Positions 40,504-48,152 of a stretch of DNA of 64,000 bases are shown in pieces (the stretch's first letter is position 1; each line of letters begins with the position of its first letter). A program made the position numbers and the translations under genes. The notes under the pieces were generated by a model, which worked only from the letters and a program-made list of their open reading frames with translations, made no database searches and was not told the DNA's origin. This DNA is from Albidovulum inexpectatum. GTDB lineage: Bacteria; Pseudomonadota; Alphaproteobacteria; Rhodobacterales; Rhodobacteraceae. The DNA lies in assembly GCF_002927635.1 (NCBI RefSeq), contig NZ_PRDS01000003.1:248001-312000 (forward strand), in the 5' to 3' direction.

Positions 40504-40869
40504 CCCACATCCGCCCCTTTTCCCTGACCCGGTCTCGGCCGGGATTCCCCCGCAATTTCCGCGGGTTGCCTCACTGGGTCCCCGACAGAGACCGCTGCAG
40601 GGGCGTGTGTTGCGTCCGAATTCCCCCGAAGTCTCAGAGGCCCTGACAGCGGGGTTCGGTTTCGGGCGGGATTTCCCTGTTTTCGGCCGATTAACAGGGA
40701 ATTTCGCCCGGAATCGCGCGTTTCGCCACAAGCGCACGCGGATTCTGCACGGCGCAGCAGTGACTTGCGGGCAAATTCCCTGCGCATCGGAACAGGGAAT
40801 TTCTCCGCACGAACAGGGAATTTTCGCGGGCGATCAGGGAAGCGTTGCGCGGTATCAGGGAGCCGCGCG
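40504..40869. other. Gene-free stretch with CAGGGAATT-type repeats between tRNA-Ser and recombinase
   Basis: No coding sequence is supported here. A CCCGG-N6-CCGGG hairpin lies at about 40527-40542. From 40671 to 40861 there are seven copies of a CAGGGAA/TTCCCTG motif: an inverted pair (TTCCCTGTT near 40673-40681 and AACAGGGAA at 40693-40701), one inverted copy near 40774, and four direct copies spaced 21 bases apart. Confidence 0.7.
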
Positions 40870-40874
40870 TCAGA
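40791..40874. repeat. Four degenerate 21-bp tandem repeats (iteron-like)
   Basis: Units begin at 40791, 40812, 40833 and 40854, exactly 21 bases apart, with heads AACAGGGAATTT, AACAGGGAATTT, ATCAGGGAAGCG and ATCAGGGAGCCG. The last unit overlaps the 3' end of the recombinase gene. Two-helical-turn spacing places all heads on one DNA face. In translation they give seven-residue repeats, but no frame here looks like a genuine gene. Confidence 0.7.
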
Positions 40875-42546
40875 CCCCGAACAGCCGCTCCTGCGCGGCC
40901 CAGTCGAGCGGCAGCGCCCTTTCGGTCAGGCGCTTCAGCGTGAGCTCCGGCGGCTGGGTGCCCTCGAGGATCGCGGCCTGGATTTTTGGTGCGAGGAAGG
41001 CGAGCTGCGCGCGGGTGCGCAGGAAGGACTCGGAGACGCCTTCGGCCGTGGCGATCTCGGAAAGCGGGCGCCCGGCCCTGAGCGCCCTGGCCCAGCCATG
41101 GGCGCGGATCAGCATGGCGCGCAGGTGCGGGTCGGGCGCGGGTGCGGGTTCGCCGGCGATGATCTTCGTCTCGACGCCGCGCCGGCGGAGGCGGAGCGGC
41201 GCGGTGATGTGGCAGAGGGTGGGGGCGAGGTCCTCGGCCGTGAGGCCAAGCGCCTCGGCCAGCTTGTTGGCGTCGAGGTCGATCGCGACCCTGTTCCGCG
41301 CAAGCCGGCCTTCCGCGATGAGGTCGGCCCACGCGGGGCCGGCATCCGTGCGCAGGCGCCCGACGAAGTTGGCGACCGCCTTGGCCACCGCGGCGTCCTG
41401 AGACGCGTCCGGCGAAGCCAGCACACGATGCGACGCTGCAGCTTCCTCGAGGTGGTCGCAAAGCACGTCGCGGATCGCCCGCTCCAGCGCCGGGGCCGGC
41501 AGGCGCCAGCCGCTGGGGTCTGGGCCGCCGGAGACGAGGCGGTTGGAGATGTAGTAGCGCAGCCGGCGCCCGTGGCGGCTCGTATGGGTGGGGGTGAGCC
41601 GGTCGCCGGTCTCGTCGCGCAGCTTGCCGGTGAGCACGGCTTGGGTCGACTGCGAGCGGCCCGGGATCTCTTCCTTGCTGCCGCGCGGCCGCCGCGCCGC
41701 TGCCTGCAGCTTCTCCTGCACCTCCGTCCAGAGGCCTTCTTCGATGATGGGTTCGTGTAGGCCCGGCCAGACCTTCTCGCGGTGGCGAATCTGGCCGCGA
41801 TAGACGGGGTTGCAGAGGAGATAGTGGATCTGCCCGCGCGAGAGCGGGCGGCCGCCGGTGAGAGTGCCATCGGCGCGAACCCGGCGCTTGGAGCGCAGCC
41901 CCTCGCGCGCTGCGGCCTCGGTGACCCGGCGCAGGCAGCCATGCTCGGCGTAAAGCGTGAAGAGGCGGCGTACCGTCCGGGCTTCGTCCGCGTTGACCAC
42001 CAGCTCGCGGGTGTTGGGATCGGGGTGGCGATCGTAGCCAAGGGGCACGGTCCCGCCCATCCAGAGGCCCTTCTTCTTGGAGGCGGCGATCTTGTCGCGG
42101 ATGCGCTCGGCGGTCACCTCCCGCTCGAACTGGGCAAAGGACAGGAGCACATTGAGCGTCAGCCGGCCCATCGAGGAGGAGGTGTTGAAGGACTGGGTGA
42201 CCGAGACAAAGGAGCAGCTGGCCTGCTCGAAGCGCTCCACCAGCCGTGCGAAGTCAGCCAGCGAGCGGGTGAGCCGGTCGATCTTGTAAACGACGACCAT
42301 GTCGATGCGGCCCGCGTCGATGTCGGCGAGGAGGCGCTGGAGCGCGGGCCGCTCGAGCGTGCCGCCGGAGAGGCCGCCGTCGTCGTAGCGGGTTGCGAGG
42401 AGCTTCCAGCCCTCGTGGCGCTGGCTGGCAATATAGGCCGCGCAGGCCTCTCGCTGCGCATCGAGCGAGTTGAATGCCTGGTCGAGCCCATCGTCGGAGG
42501 ACTTGCGCGTGTAGATCGCGCAGCGGATCTTGCGCGGTGTGGTCAT
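40870..42546 (-). CDS. Large serine recombinase, module 1 (with fused C-terminal HTH)
   Basis: A 558-residue site-specific recombinase. The resolvase catalytic domain (residues 1-150) has the nucleophile Ser16 in IYTRKSSDDG and the arginine-rich VVYKIDRLTRSLADFARLVE. A recombinase domain follows (GGTVPLGYDRHPD, GQIHYLLCNPVYRGQI), then a zinc-ribbon/coiled-coil region. The last 110 residues (RAHGWARALRAGRPLSEIATAEGVSESFL) form an HTH that is a separate protein in module 2. Start at 42546; it overlaps the DUF2924 gene by four bases. Probably the integrase of the island, or an orthologue with a phage-biology role. Confidence 0.9.
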   Translation of the reverse strand: MTTPRKIRCAIYTRKSSDDGLDQAFNSLDAQREACAAYIASQRHEGWKLLATRYDDGGLSGGTLERPALQRLLADIDAGRIDMVVVYKIDRLTRSLADFARLVERFEQASCSFVSVTQSFNTSSSMGRLTLNVLLSFAQFEREVTAERIRDKIAASKKKGLWMGGTVPLGYDRHPDPNTRELVVNADEARTVRRLFTLYAEHGCLRRVTEAAAREGLRSKRRVRADGTLTGGRPLSRGQIHYLLCNPVYRGQIRHREKVWPGLHEPIIEEGLWTEVQEKLQAAARRPRGSKEEIPGRSQSTQAVLTGKLRDETGDRLTPTHTSRHGRRLRYYISNRLVSGGPDPSGWRLPAPALERAIRDVLCDHLEEAAASHRVLASPDASQDAAVAKAVANFVGRLRTDAGPAWADLIAEGRLARNRVAIDLDANKLAEALGLTAEDLAPTLCHITAPLRLRRRGVETKIIAGEPAPAPDPHLRAMLIRAHGWARALRAGRPLSEIATAEGVSESFLRTRAQLAFLAPKIQAAILEGTQPPELTLKRLTERALPLDWAAQERLFGV

Positions 42547-42959
42547 CCCTGTGCCTTTCCGCTCAACCCGAAGAAGCGCGGTCCCGACCAGTGCGCGCCG
42601 GTGATCGCCCGGGCGATGGCCGAGAGCGAGCGGTAGGACCGGCCGTTCCAGGCAAACCCGTCCTCGGTCACGTCGACGACATGGGTCACGCCGTTCCACT
42701 CGCGCACGAGCCGCCCGCCGGGCTTCAGCCGCGGGCTGACGCGGCGCGGCGTGCCGCCCGTGCCCTTCTCGATAGCGGCCGCGACGGCGCGGGGCAGCCT
42801 GCCATGGCGGCGGGCCTGTAGTTCGAAAGCGATGAAGCGGCGCAGGAAGGGCTGGCTGAGACCGCGGGGCACGGGCGTGTCGAACAGCTCCTGCCAGAGC
42901 GCGGTGAGCGCGGGCCGGTCCATGGCCTCCAGTTTGCGGACATCATCGGGCCAGTTCAC
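42543..42959 (-). CDS. DUF2924 protein, module 1
   Basis: A 138-residue DUF2924 protein, a small phage/island protein nearly always encoded next to a serine recombinase. The C-terminal block is characteristic: LKPGGRLVREWNGVTHVV, then GFAWNGRSYRSLSAIARAITGAHWSGPRFFGL. It is similar to the module 2 copy at 53808-54284. A role as recombinase accessory or directionality factor is a guess from constant linkage. Overlaps both neighbours by four bases. Confidence 0.85.
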   Translation of the reverse strand: MNWPDDVRKLEAMDRPALTALWQELFDTPVPRGLSQPFLRRFIAFELQARRHGRLPRAVAAAIEKGTGGTPRRVSPRLKPGGRLVREWNGVTHVVDVTEDGFAWNGRSYRSLSAIARAITGAHWSGPRFFGLSGKAQG

Positions 42960-43183
42960 GACTTCGCCTCCGGCTCACGGGGGATGTGCCAGGTGGCGGG
43001 CTTGCCGTCCGCGCCTTCGCGGCGCTCGATCGGCAGTCCCTTCTTGCGCAGGGTGCTGAGCGCGGCGCGCACCGAATGGGCCTGCCAGCCGGTGGCCTTG
43101 CAGAGCGCCGCGAGGCTGGCCCCCGCGGGCCGCGCGAGCATGGAGCGCACCGTGTCGATCTTGGTCTGTGGTGATTTGGGCAT
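42956..43183 (-). CDS. DUF3489 winged-helix-like protein
   Basis: A 75-residue protein of the DUF3489 type: KIDTVRSMLARPAGASLAALCKATGWQAHSVRAALSTLRKKG forms a winged-helix-like DNA-binding unit. It is the first gene of the DUF3489-DUF2924-recombinase operon and probably regulates it. Start at 43183, with GGGAGAAAACCC upstream. Confidence 0.8.
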   Translation of the reverse strand: MPKSPQTKIDTVRSMLARPAGASLAALCKATGWQAHSVRAALSTLRKKGLPIERREGADGKPATWHIPREPEAKS

Positions 43184-43607
43184 GGGTTTTCTCCCTGGCT
43201 GTCGCGGGACCGCGGGATGCGGCCCCTCCTACCGAGGAGAGCCCGAGGCAGTCGGGCGTGGTGACAGGGATGCTTCCGTTGCGCGGGAAGTCCAGCCCTC
43301 TTTGGCCGCCCAGGTTTCTTGCCAAGAAAATCAAGGGTGTGGATTGCAGGTGCCAGATTCTATGTCAACAAAATCAATAACTTGCAGGCATAACCCGCAT
43401 CGCTTATCTTGGGACTACCCCGAGGTATTTGGGCTTGGCCTGCTGGCAATAGTGCCGGAGTCCGCCCCAAGCCGATCTCATCCTTGATCACGGGGCTCGT
43501 CACCGGATTGCAGCGATCCGGGGAGGCGCTTGGCGCGCCCTCCCTCCGGCTGCCTGCGGTCCAGAGATCCACTGCCGCCGCGGCGGCCCGAACGAGAACG
43601 AGTGCCC
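43184..43607. other. Divergent intergenic region between recombinase operon and DNA methylase
   Basis: A 424-base gap without a supported gene, partly AT-richer than its surroundings. On the minus strand TTGACA (43363-43368) could be a -35 element of the recombinase operon. On the plus strand TTGCAG near 43383 and TATCTT about 17 bases later could serve the methylase, but both are weak. No strong hairpin or repeat was seen. Confidence 0.5.
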
Positions 43608-44996
43608 ATGCGCCAAAGCCCCACGCAGCGTGGCGGACCCGCCAGCCCGCCCACCATCTGGATGGCCGAGAAGGTGGTCCAGACCCCGCTCTCCAGGCTC
43701 AAGCCCTATGCCAACAACAACCGCGTCCATACCGAGAAGAACATCGCCAAGCTCAAGGCCTCGGTGGCGCAGTTCGGCTTCGTCACCCCGATCCTTGTCG
43801 ATGCCTCCGGCGTGATCATCGCCGGGCACGGGCGCTTCGAGGCGGCAAAGGCCCTTGGGCTTGAGACGGTGCCGACCGTGGTCGCCGATCATCTCTCCGA
43901 GGCCGAGGTGCGGGCCCTGCGCATCGCCGACAACCGGCTGGCCGAGCTCTCGGAGTGGAACGTCGAGGCGCTGCGGATCGAGTTCGCCGACCTGCTCGAC
44001 CTCGGGATCGAGGGGGATCTCGACTTCAGCCTCGACATCACCGGCTTCGAGATGCCCCAGATCGACATCATGCTGGCCGGTGCGGGCACCGAGGAGGAGG
44101 AACCCGAGACGGTGGACCTGCCCGATCCCGATCGCCCGGCCATCGCCCGTCCCGGGGATCTCTGGATCCTCGGGCCGCACCGGCTTCTGTGTGGCGACGC
44201 GCTCGATGCGGCGAGCTACGCGCGGGTCCTCGAGGGCGAGGTGCCGCGCATGGTCTTCACCGATCCGCCCTACAACGTGCCCGTCCAGGGTCACGTGCGC
44301 GCGGGGAGCAACGGGGCGCATCGCGAATTCGTCATGGCCTCGGGAGAGATGACGGCGGACGAGTTCCGCCGCTTCCTCGGGGGCTTTCTCGTCCACCTCG
44401 AGCGCCACCTGCCCAAGGGCGGCATCGCCATGGTCTGCATGGACTGGCGCCACGTCGAGGAATTGATCGGGGCGGGCAAGTCGGCCGGGTTCGAGCTGAT
44501 CAACCTCTGCGTCTGGAACAAGACCAACGGCGGGATGGGCAGCCTCTACCGCTCCAAGCACGAGCTCGTCTGCATCTTCAAGAAGCCCGGCGGGGCGCAT
44601 GTGAACAACGTCGAGCTGGGCCGGCATGGGCGCAACCGTACCAATGTCTGGGACCATGCCGGGGTCAACAGCTTCGGTGCCGGGCGGGAGGCGGACCTGG
44701 CCGATCACCCGACGGTCAAGCCCACGGCGCTGGTGGCCGATGCGATCATGGACGTGAGCCACAGGGGCGAGGTGGTGCTCGATGCCTTCGGCGGCTCGGG
44801 CGCGACGCTGCTTGCGGCCGAGCGCACCGGCCGGCGGGCACGGCTCATCGAGCTCGACCCGCTTTATGTCGACGTGGCGATCCGGCGCTGGCAGGAGATG
44901 ACCGGCGGGCAGGCCCGCGAGGCGGTCACGGGTGAGCGCTTTGCCGAGCGCGCCGAGCGGCTGGCCGCGGCACAAGAGGAGGTTGCCGATGGCTGA
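43608..44996 (+). CDS. ParB-like nuclease domain plus DNA methyltransferase
   Basis: A 462-residue phage-type protein. The N-terminal ParB/sulfiredoxin-like domain (residues 15-110) has LKPYANNNRVHTEKNIAKL and GHGRFEAAKALGLETVPTV. The C-terminal N4/N6-methyltransferase has DPPYNV (catalytic), TVKPTALVADAI and the SAM motif DAFGGSGATLLAAE. The family sits just before terminase genes and probably modifies phage DNA against host restriction. Start at 43608 with only a weak ribosome binding site. It overlaps the DUF5681 gene by eight bases. Confidence 0.92.
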   Translation: MRQSPTQRGGPASPPTIWMAEKVVQTPLSRLKPYANNNRVHTEKNIAKLKASVAQFGFVTPILVDASGVIIAGHGRFEAAKALGLETVPTVVADHLSEAEVRALRIADNRLAELSEWNVEALRIEFADLLDLGIEGDLDFSLDITGFEMPQIDIMLAGAGTEEEEPETVDLPDPDRPAIARPGDLWILGPHRLLCGDALDAASYARVLEGEVPRMVFTDPPYNVPVQGHVRAGSNGAHREFVMASGEMTADEFRRFLGGFLVHLERHLPKGGIAMVCMDWRHVEELIGAGKSAGFELINLCVWNKTNGGMGSLYRSKHELVCIFKKPGGAHVNNVELGRHGRNRTNVWDHAGVNSFGAGREADLADHPTVKPTALVADAIMDVSHRGEVVLDAFGGSGATLLAAERTGRRARLIELDPLYVDVAIRRWQEMTGGQAREAVTGERFAERAERLAAAQEEVADG

Positions 44997-45420
44997 GCGC
45001 AAGACAGACTACGAGGTGGGCTACCGCAAGCCGCCGAAGCACACGCGGTTCCGGAAGGGGCAGTCGGGCAACCCGAAAGGCCGGCCGAAGGGCGCCCGCG
45101 GGCTCACGGCCAGCCTCAAGCGCGAACTCGAGACGAAGATCACCATACGGGAAGGAAATCGCGAGCTGCGACTGACCAAGGGCGAGGCCATGGCCAAGCG
45201 CCTGACCAATGATGCGCTCACGGGTGACAAGAAGGCGCTGCTGGCGCTGCTGAAGCTCGACCCGCAGCTCTATGGCACGGTTGCCGACCAGGTCGAGGAG
45301 GCGGGCAAGGCGGCCCAGGCAGAGCCGGTCGATTTCGAGATCCTGCGGGATTACTTCGGTCAGTCTGAGAAGGGGGCTGCGACCGACACCGCGGAGGAGG
45401 GTGCCGATGACGAAGCCTGA
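44989..45420 (+). CDS. DUF5681 protein (terminase-associated)
   Basis: A 143-residue basic protein with the DUF5681 signature GYRKPPKHTRFRKGQSGNPKGRPKG-like motif at residues 9-33 and an acidic tail. These proteins occur immediately upstream of phage terminase large subunits and may act as the small subunit. AGAGGAGG precedes the ATG at 44989. Overlaps the methylase by eight and the terminase by fourteen bases. Confidence 0.88.
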   Translation: MAERKTDYEVGYRKPPKHTRFRKGQSGNPKGRPKGARGLTASLKRELETKITIREGNRELRLTKGEAMAKRLTNDALTGDKKALLALLKLDPQLYGTVADQVEEAGKAAQAEPVDFEILRDYFGQSEKGAATDTAEEGADDEA

Positions 45421-46873
45421 CCCCGCGCTCATCCGGCAGGCGGCGCTGGCGGTTTGCCGCGACGACTTCTTCGCCTTCCTCTGGCGCGCCTTCGACACGC
45501 TGCATGCCGGGGCCGGCGTGAAGTTCGTGCCGGCTTGGCACGTGCGCGCCATGTGCCATGAGCTGGAGGCCTTGCGCGCGGGCGAGAACAAGCGGCTGGT
45601 GATCACCATTCCGCCCCGTTGCCTCAAGTCGGTCACCGTGGCCTGGCCCGCGTTCCTTCTGGGCCACGCACCAGGGGCGAAGATCATCGTGGCAAGCTAC
45701 GGGCTCGATCTTGCCCGCAAGCATGCCGAGGACTGCCGCAAGATCATCTCGGCGCAATGGTACCAGGAGATCTTCCCCGCAACCCGCCTTGCCCGCACCG
45801 GCAACACCGTCGAAGAGATCCGCACCACTTCCGGCGGCAGCCGCAAGGCGGTCTCGATCGGGGGCGCGGTGACCGGCCACGGCGCTGATCACATCATCAT
45901 CGATGACCTGATGAAGGCCGCTGATGCCACCTCGGAGGCCGAGCTGATCCGCGCGCAGGACTTCATCGAGGGCACGCTGCTCTCGCGCTTCGACAACCCC
46001 TCCGAGGGGCGGGTGGTGATGGTGGCGCAGCGGCTCCACGAGATGGACCCGCCGGGCTACCTGATCGACAAGGGCACCTACCGGCACCTGAACCTGCCCG
46101 CCATCGCCGAGACCCACGAGCGGGTCGCCATCGGCCGGGGCCGGGTGCACGAGCGCCGCCCGGGCGATCTGCTCTTCCCCGAGCGGCTCGACCGCGAGAC
46201 GCTGGACCGGATGCGCCGGGAAATGGGCAGCGCCGTCTTCAACTGCCAGTACCAGCAGAACCCTGTGGCCCCCGAGGGCTCGCCGCTGCGCTGGGAATGG
46301 TTCGGAACCTGGGACGAGGCCCTGCCGCGGGCCCGCTACCAGCTCATCGTGCAAAGCTGGGACACGGGCATGTCGGCGGACCCAAGGTCCGACTGGTCGG
46401 TCTGCACCACCTGGGGCTACCTGCACCCGCACTGGCACCTGCTCGATCTCTGGCGGGGGCAGCTCGATTACCCGGACCTCCGGGCACGGGTGATGGCACT
46501 GGACCGGCAATGGGCGCCGGAGAAGATCCTCATCGAGGACGCCGCGACCGGAAAGCCCCTTCTCGACGAGTTGGCCCGGGCCGGGCGGGACCGGCGCTTC
46601 GTCGCGATCAGGCCCGATCAGAACAAGGAGACCCGCTTCTCCGCCGCCTGCGCACCCGTCCAGGAGGGCAAGGTCATGCTGCCCCGCGAGGCCCCCTGGC
46701 TGCCCGCCTTCCGCCACGAGCTCCAGGCCTTCCCCCGCGGCCGCAATGACGACCAGGTCGACAGCTTCAGCCAGTTCCTCAACTGGTCCAGGACCCGCGG
46801 CTTCCTGCGCGCCCTGCGGCCCGAGCACCCGCTCAAGGAACGGCGGAGAAGGGATATCCGGAGGAGGCCGTGA
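45407..46873 (+). CDS. Phage terminase large subunit
   Basis: A 488-residue packaging ATPase/nuclease. The Walker A-like loop is TIPPRCLKSVTV near residue 73 and Walker B is HIIIDDLMK. The RNase H-like nuclease shows SWDTGMSADPRSDWSV, ILIEDAATGKPLLDEL and the final acidic motif NDDQVDSFSQFLNW. The length is near normal, but the C-terminal 30 residues are purely basic and the stop lies only some 15 bases before a tRNA-like sequence. No portal, protease or capsid genes follow, so the packaging module looks cut off. Confidence 0.93.
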   Translation: MTKPDPALIRQAALAVCRDDFFAFLWRAFDTLHAGAGVKFVPAWHVRAMCHELEALRAGENKRLVITIPPRCLKSVTVAWPAFLLGHAPGAKIIVASYGLDLARKHAEDCRKIISAQWYQEIFPATRLARTGNTVEEIRTTSGGSRKAVSIGGAVTGHGADHIIIDDLMKAADATSEAELIRAQDFIEGTLLSRFDNPSEGRVVMVAQRLHEMDPPGYLIDKGTYRHLNLPAIAETHERVAIGRGRVHERRPGDLLFPERLDRETLDRMRREMGSAVFNCQYQQNPVAPEGSPLRWEWFGTWDEALPRARYQLIVQSWDTGMSADPRSDWSVCTTWGYLHPHWHLLDLWRGQLDYPDLRARVMALDRQWAPEKILIEDAATGKPLLDELARAGRDRRFVAIRPDQNKETRFSAACAPVQEGKVMLPREAPWLPAFRHELQAFPRGRNDDQVDSFSQFLNWSRTRGFLRALRPEHPLKERRRRDIRRRP

Positions 46874-47302
46874 GCGGGCGGTCCCGGCGGTTCGAATCCC
46901 TCTCGGGCCGCCACCATCACCATTGCGAAACTTGCAACACCCCCGGTCAGCGCCGGAATTTTCCCTGTTTTCAAAGGGGTTTGCGGATTGGGTCCGAACC
47001 TCTGAGACGGGCTGCACCCCCGGTTTCGGTCTCTGAACCGCCCTTGGTCTCTGGTCGAGCGAACCTCGCGCAATTCGGTTCGGTGTGATTTTCACAAGCG
47101 TTTTCAATGACCTGAGTTTCAACCCCGCCAAAACTTCGCCCCCTGTCTCCAATGCCTACGAGGGGAACATGGCGCGAACCAACAGGAGGCGTAGTGGCTG
47201 GGGCTGGTGGCAGGCTGGTGCGTAGGGATGACGGCATATGTCTCCCGTCCGCCCGCGAAAGCCTTGATGACAAACGCGCAATCCGTCTCTAGCCTGGCCG
47301 CG
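46874..47302. other. Junction region after the terminase gene
   Basis: A 429-base stretch without a supported gene. It holds the tRNA-3'-end-like sequence at 46886-46914 and a TTTTCCCTGTTTTC motif at about 46963-46976, the same motif as in the repeats beside tRNA-Ser. The remainder shows no clear promoter or hairpin. In-frame start codons for the next gene occur at 47228 and 47267. Confidence 0.6.
46886..46914 (+). other. tRNA 3'-end-like sequence (candidate attachment-site remnant)
   Basis: GGTTCGAATCCCTC (about 46889-46902) is identical to the T arm of the tRNA-Ser at 40414, and GGGCCGCCA then resembles an acceptor end with CCA. No D arm or anticodon arm is present and the left side of the T stem is mismatched, so it is not a tRNA gene. 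Such fragments are left by integration into a tRNA 3' end. Confidence 0.6.
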
Positions 47303-48133
47303 ATGTCGAAAGCGCCCTGGACCGATGAAGAAAACGACCTGATCGTCGCGGATTACTTCGCGATGCTGGCCGATGATCTGGCCGAGCGGCCCTACAACAA
47401 GGCCGAACATCGCCGTGCGCTCCTGCCGCTCTTGAACGGCCGGACTGAAGGCTCTGTCGAGTTCAAGCACCAGAACATCAGCGCGGTCTTGAAGGGGCTG
47501 GGCGAGGATTGGATCCCCGGTTACAAGCCCGCGTTCAACTTCCAGACATCCCTGATCGATGCGGTGGCACGATGGCTGGCGCTCAACCCGGCTTGGCTGG
47601 GGCGGATGCCGAAAACCGCCGCCGGGTTGCACGAGGCCGCGCCGCTCTGGGTCGGTCCGGCGCCGACGCTCTCGAACCAGCCGCCGCCGCAGGAGCTGGA
47701 GCAGATGCTGCATGTGGCCGCCAAGTTCGACGTCGCGGGCCGGGACGAGCGCAACCGCGCCTTGGGCCGTGCCGGCGAGGAACGCGTGCTGGCGCATGAG
47801 CGGGCCACGCTCAAGGCCGCCGGGCGGGATGACCTGGCGCGCAAGGTGCGATGGGTGTCGGAGGAGGATGGCGACGGCGCGGGTTATGACATTGCCAGCT
47901 TCGCACCGGATGGCCAGTCGCGGCTTATCGAGGTGAAGACGACGAACGGATGGGAACGCACACCGTTCTACATCAGCCGCAACGAACTGGCCGTTGCCGA
48001 GGAGCGGCGCAAGGAATGGTGCCTGTTCCGGCTCTACCGGTTTTCCCGCGAGCCCAAAGCGTTCGAACTACGCCCGCCGCTCGATGCGCATGTCTCGCTG
48101 ACGCCGACGACATTTGAGGCGAGCTTTCATTGA
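47303..48133 (+). CDS. DUF3883 domain protein (nuclease-like fold)
   Basis: A 276-residue protein. The N-terminus (WTDEENDLIVADYFAMLADDL, RTEGSVEFKHQNISAVLKGLGEDWIPGYKPAFNFQ) is shared by a family common in islands. The C-terminus is a DUF3883 PD-(D/E)XK-like domain with GYDIASF and LIEVKTT, giving a complete D...ExK site. Such domains occur in restriction and defence proteins. The start at 47303 (MSKAPW) is chosen from family resemblance; 47228 and 47267 are alternatives. It is convergent with the PLD operon. Confidence 0.75.
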   Translation: MSKAPWTDEENDLIVADYFAMLADDLAERPYNKAEHRRALLPLLNGRTEGSVEFKHQNISAVLKGLGEDWIPGYKPAFNFQTSLIDAVARWLALNPAWLGRMPKTAAGLHEAAPLWVGPAPTLSNQPPPQELEQMLHVAAKFDVAGRDERNRALGRAGEERVLAHERATLKAAGRDDLARKVRWVSEEDGDGAGYDIASFAPDGQSRLIEVKTTNGWERTPFYISRNELAVAEERRKEWCLFRLYRFSREPKAFELRPPLDAHVSLTPTTFEASFH

Positions 48134-48152
48134 AGGCAAAGTGAAATCTTCC

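Noticed and set aside
40791-40874. CRISPR array from the 21-bp repeats
   Set aside because: Repeats are short and degenerate with no unique spacers between them, and no cas genes are nearby.
40765-41760. Plus-strand frame with seven-residue repeats reading through the tandem repeats
   Set aside because: It runs antisense through the recombinase gene; the peptide repeats are the DNA repeats translated.
46886-46914. A complete tRNA gene
   Set aside because: Only a T-arm/acceptor-like stretch is present; D arm, anticodon arm and 5' acceptor strand are missing and the T stem has mismatches.
45218-47152. 644-codon minus-strand frame opposite the terminase gene
   Set aside because: No recognisable motif and it runs through the tRNA-like junction; the plus-strand terminase has intact motifs.
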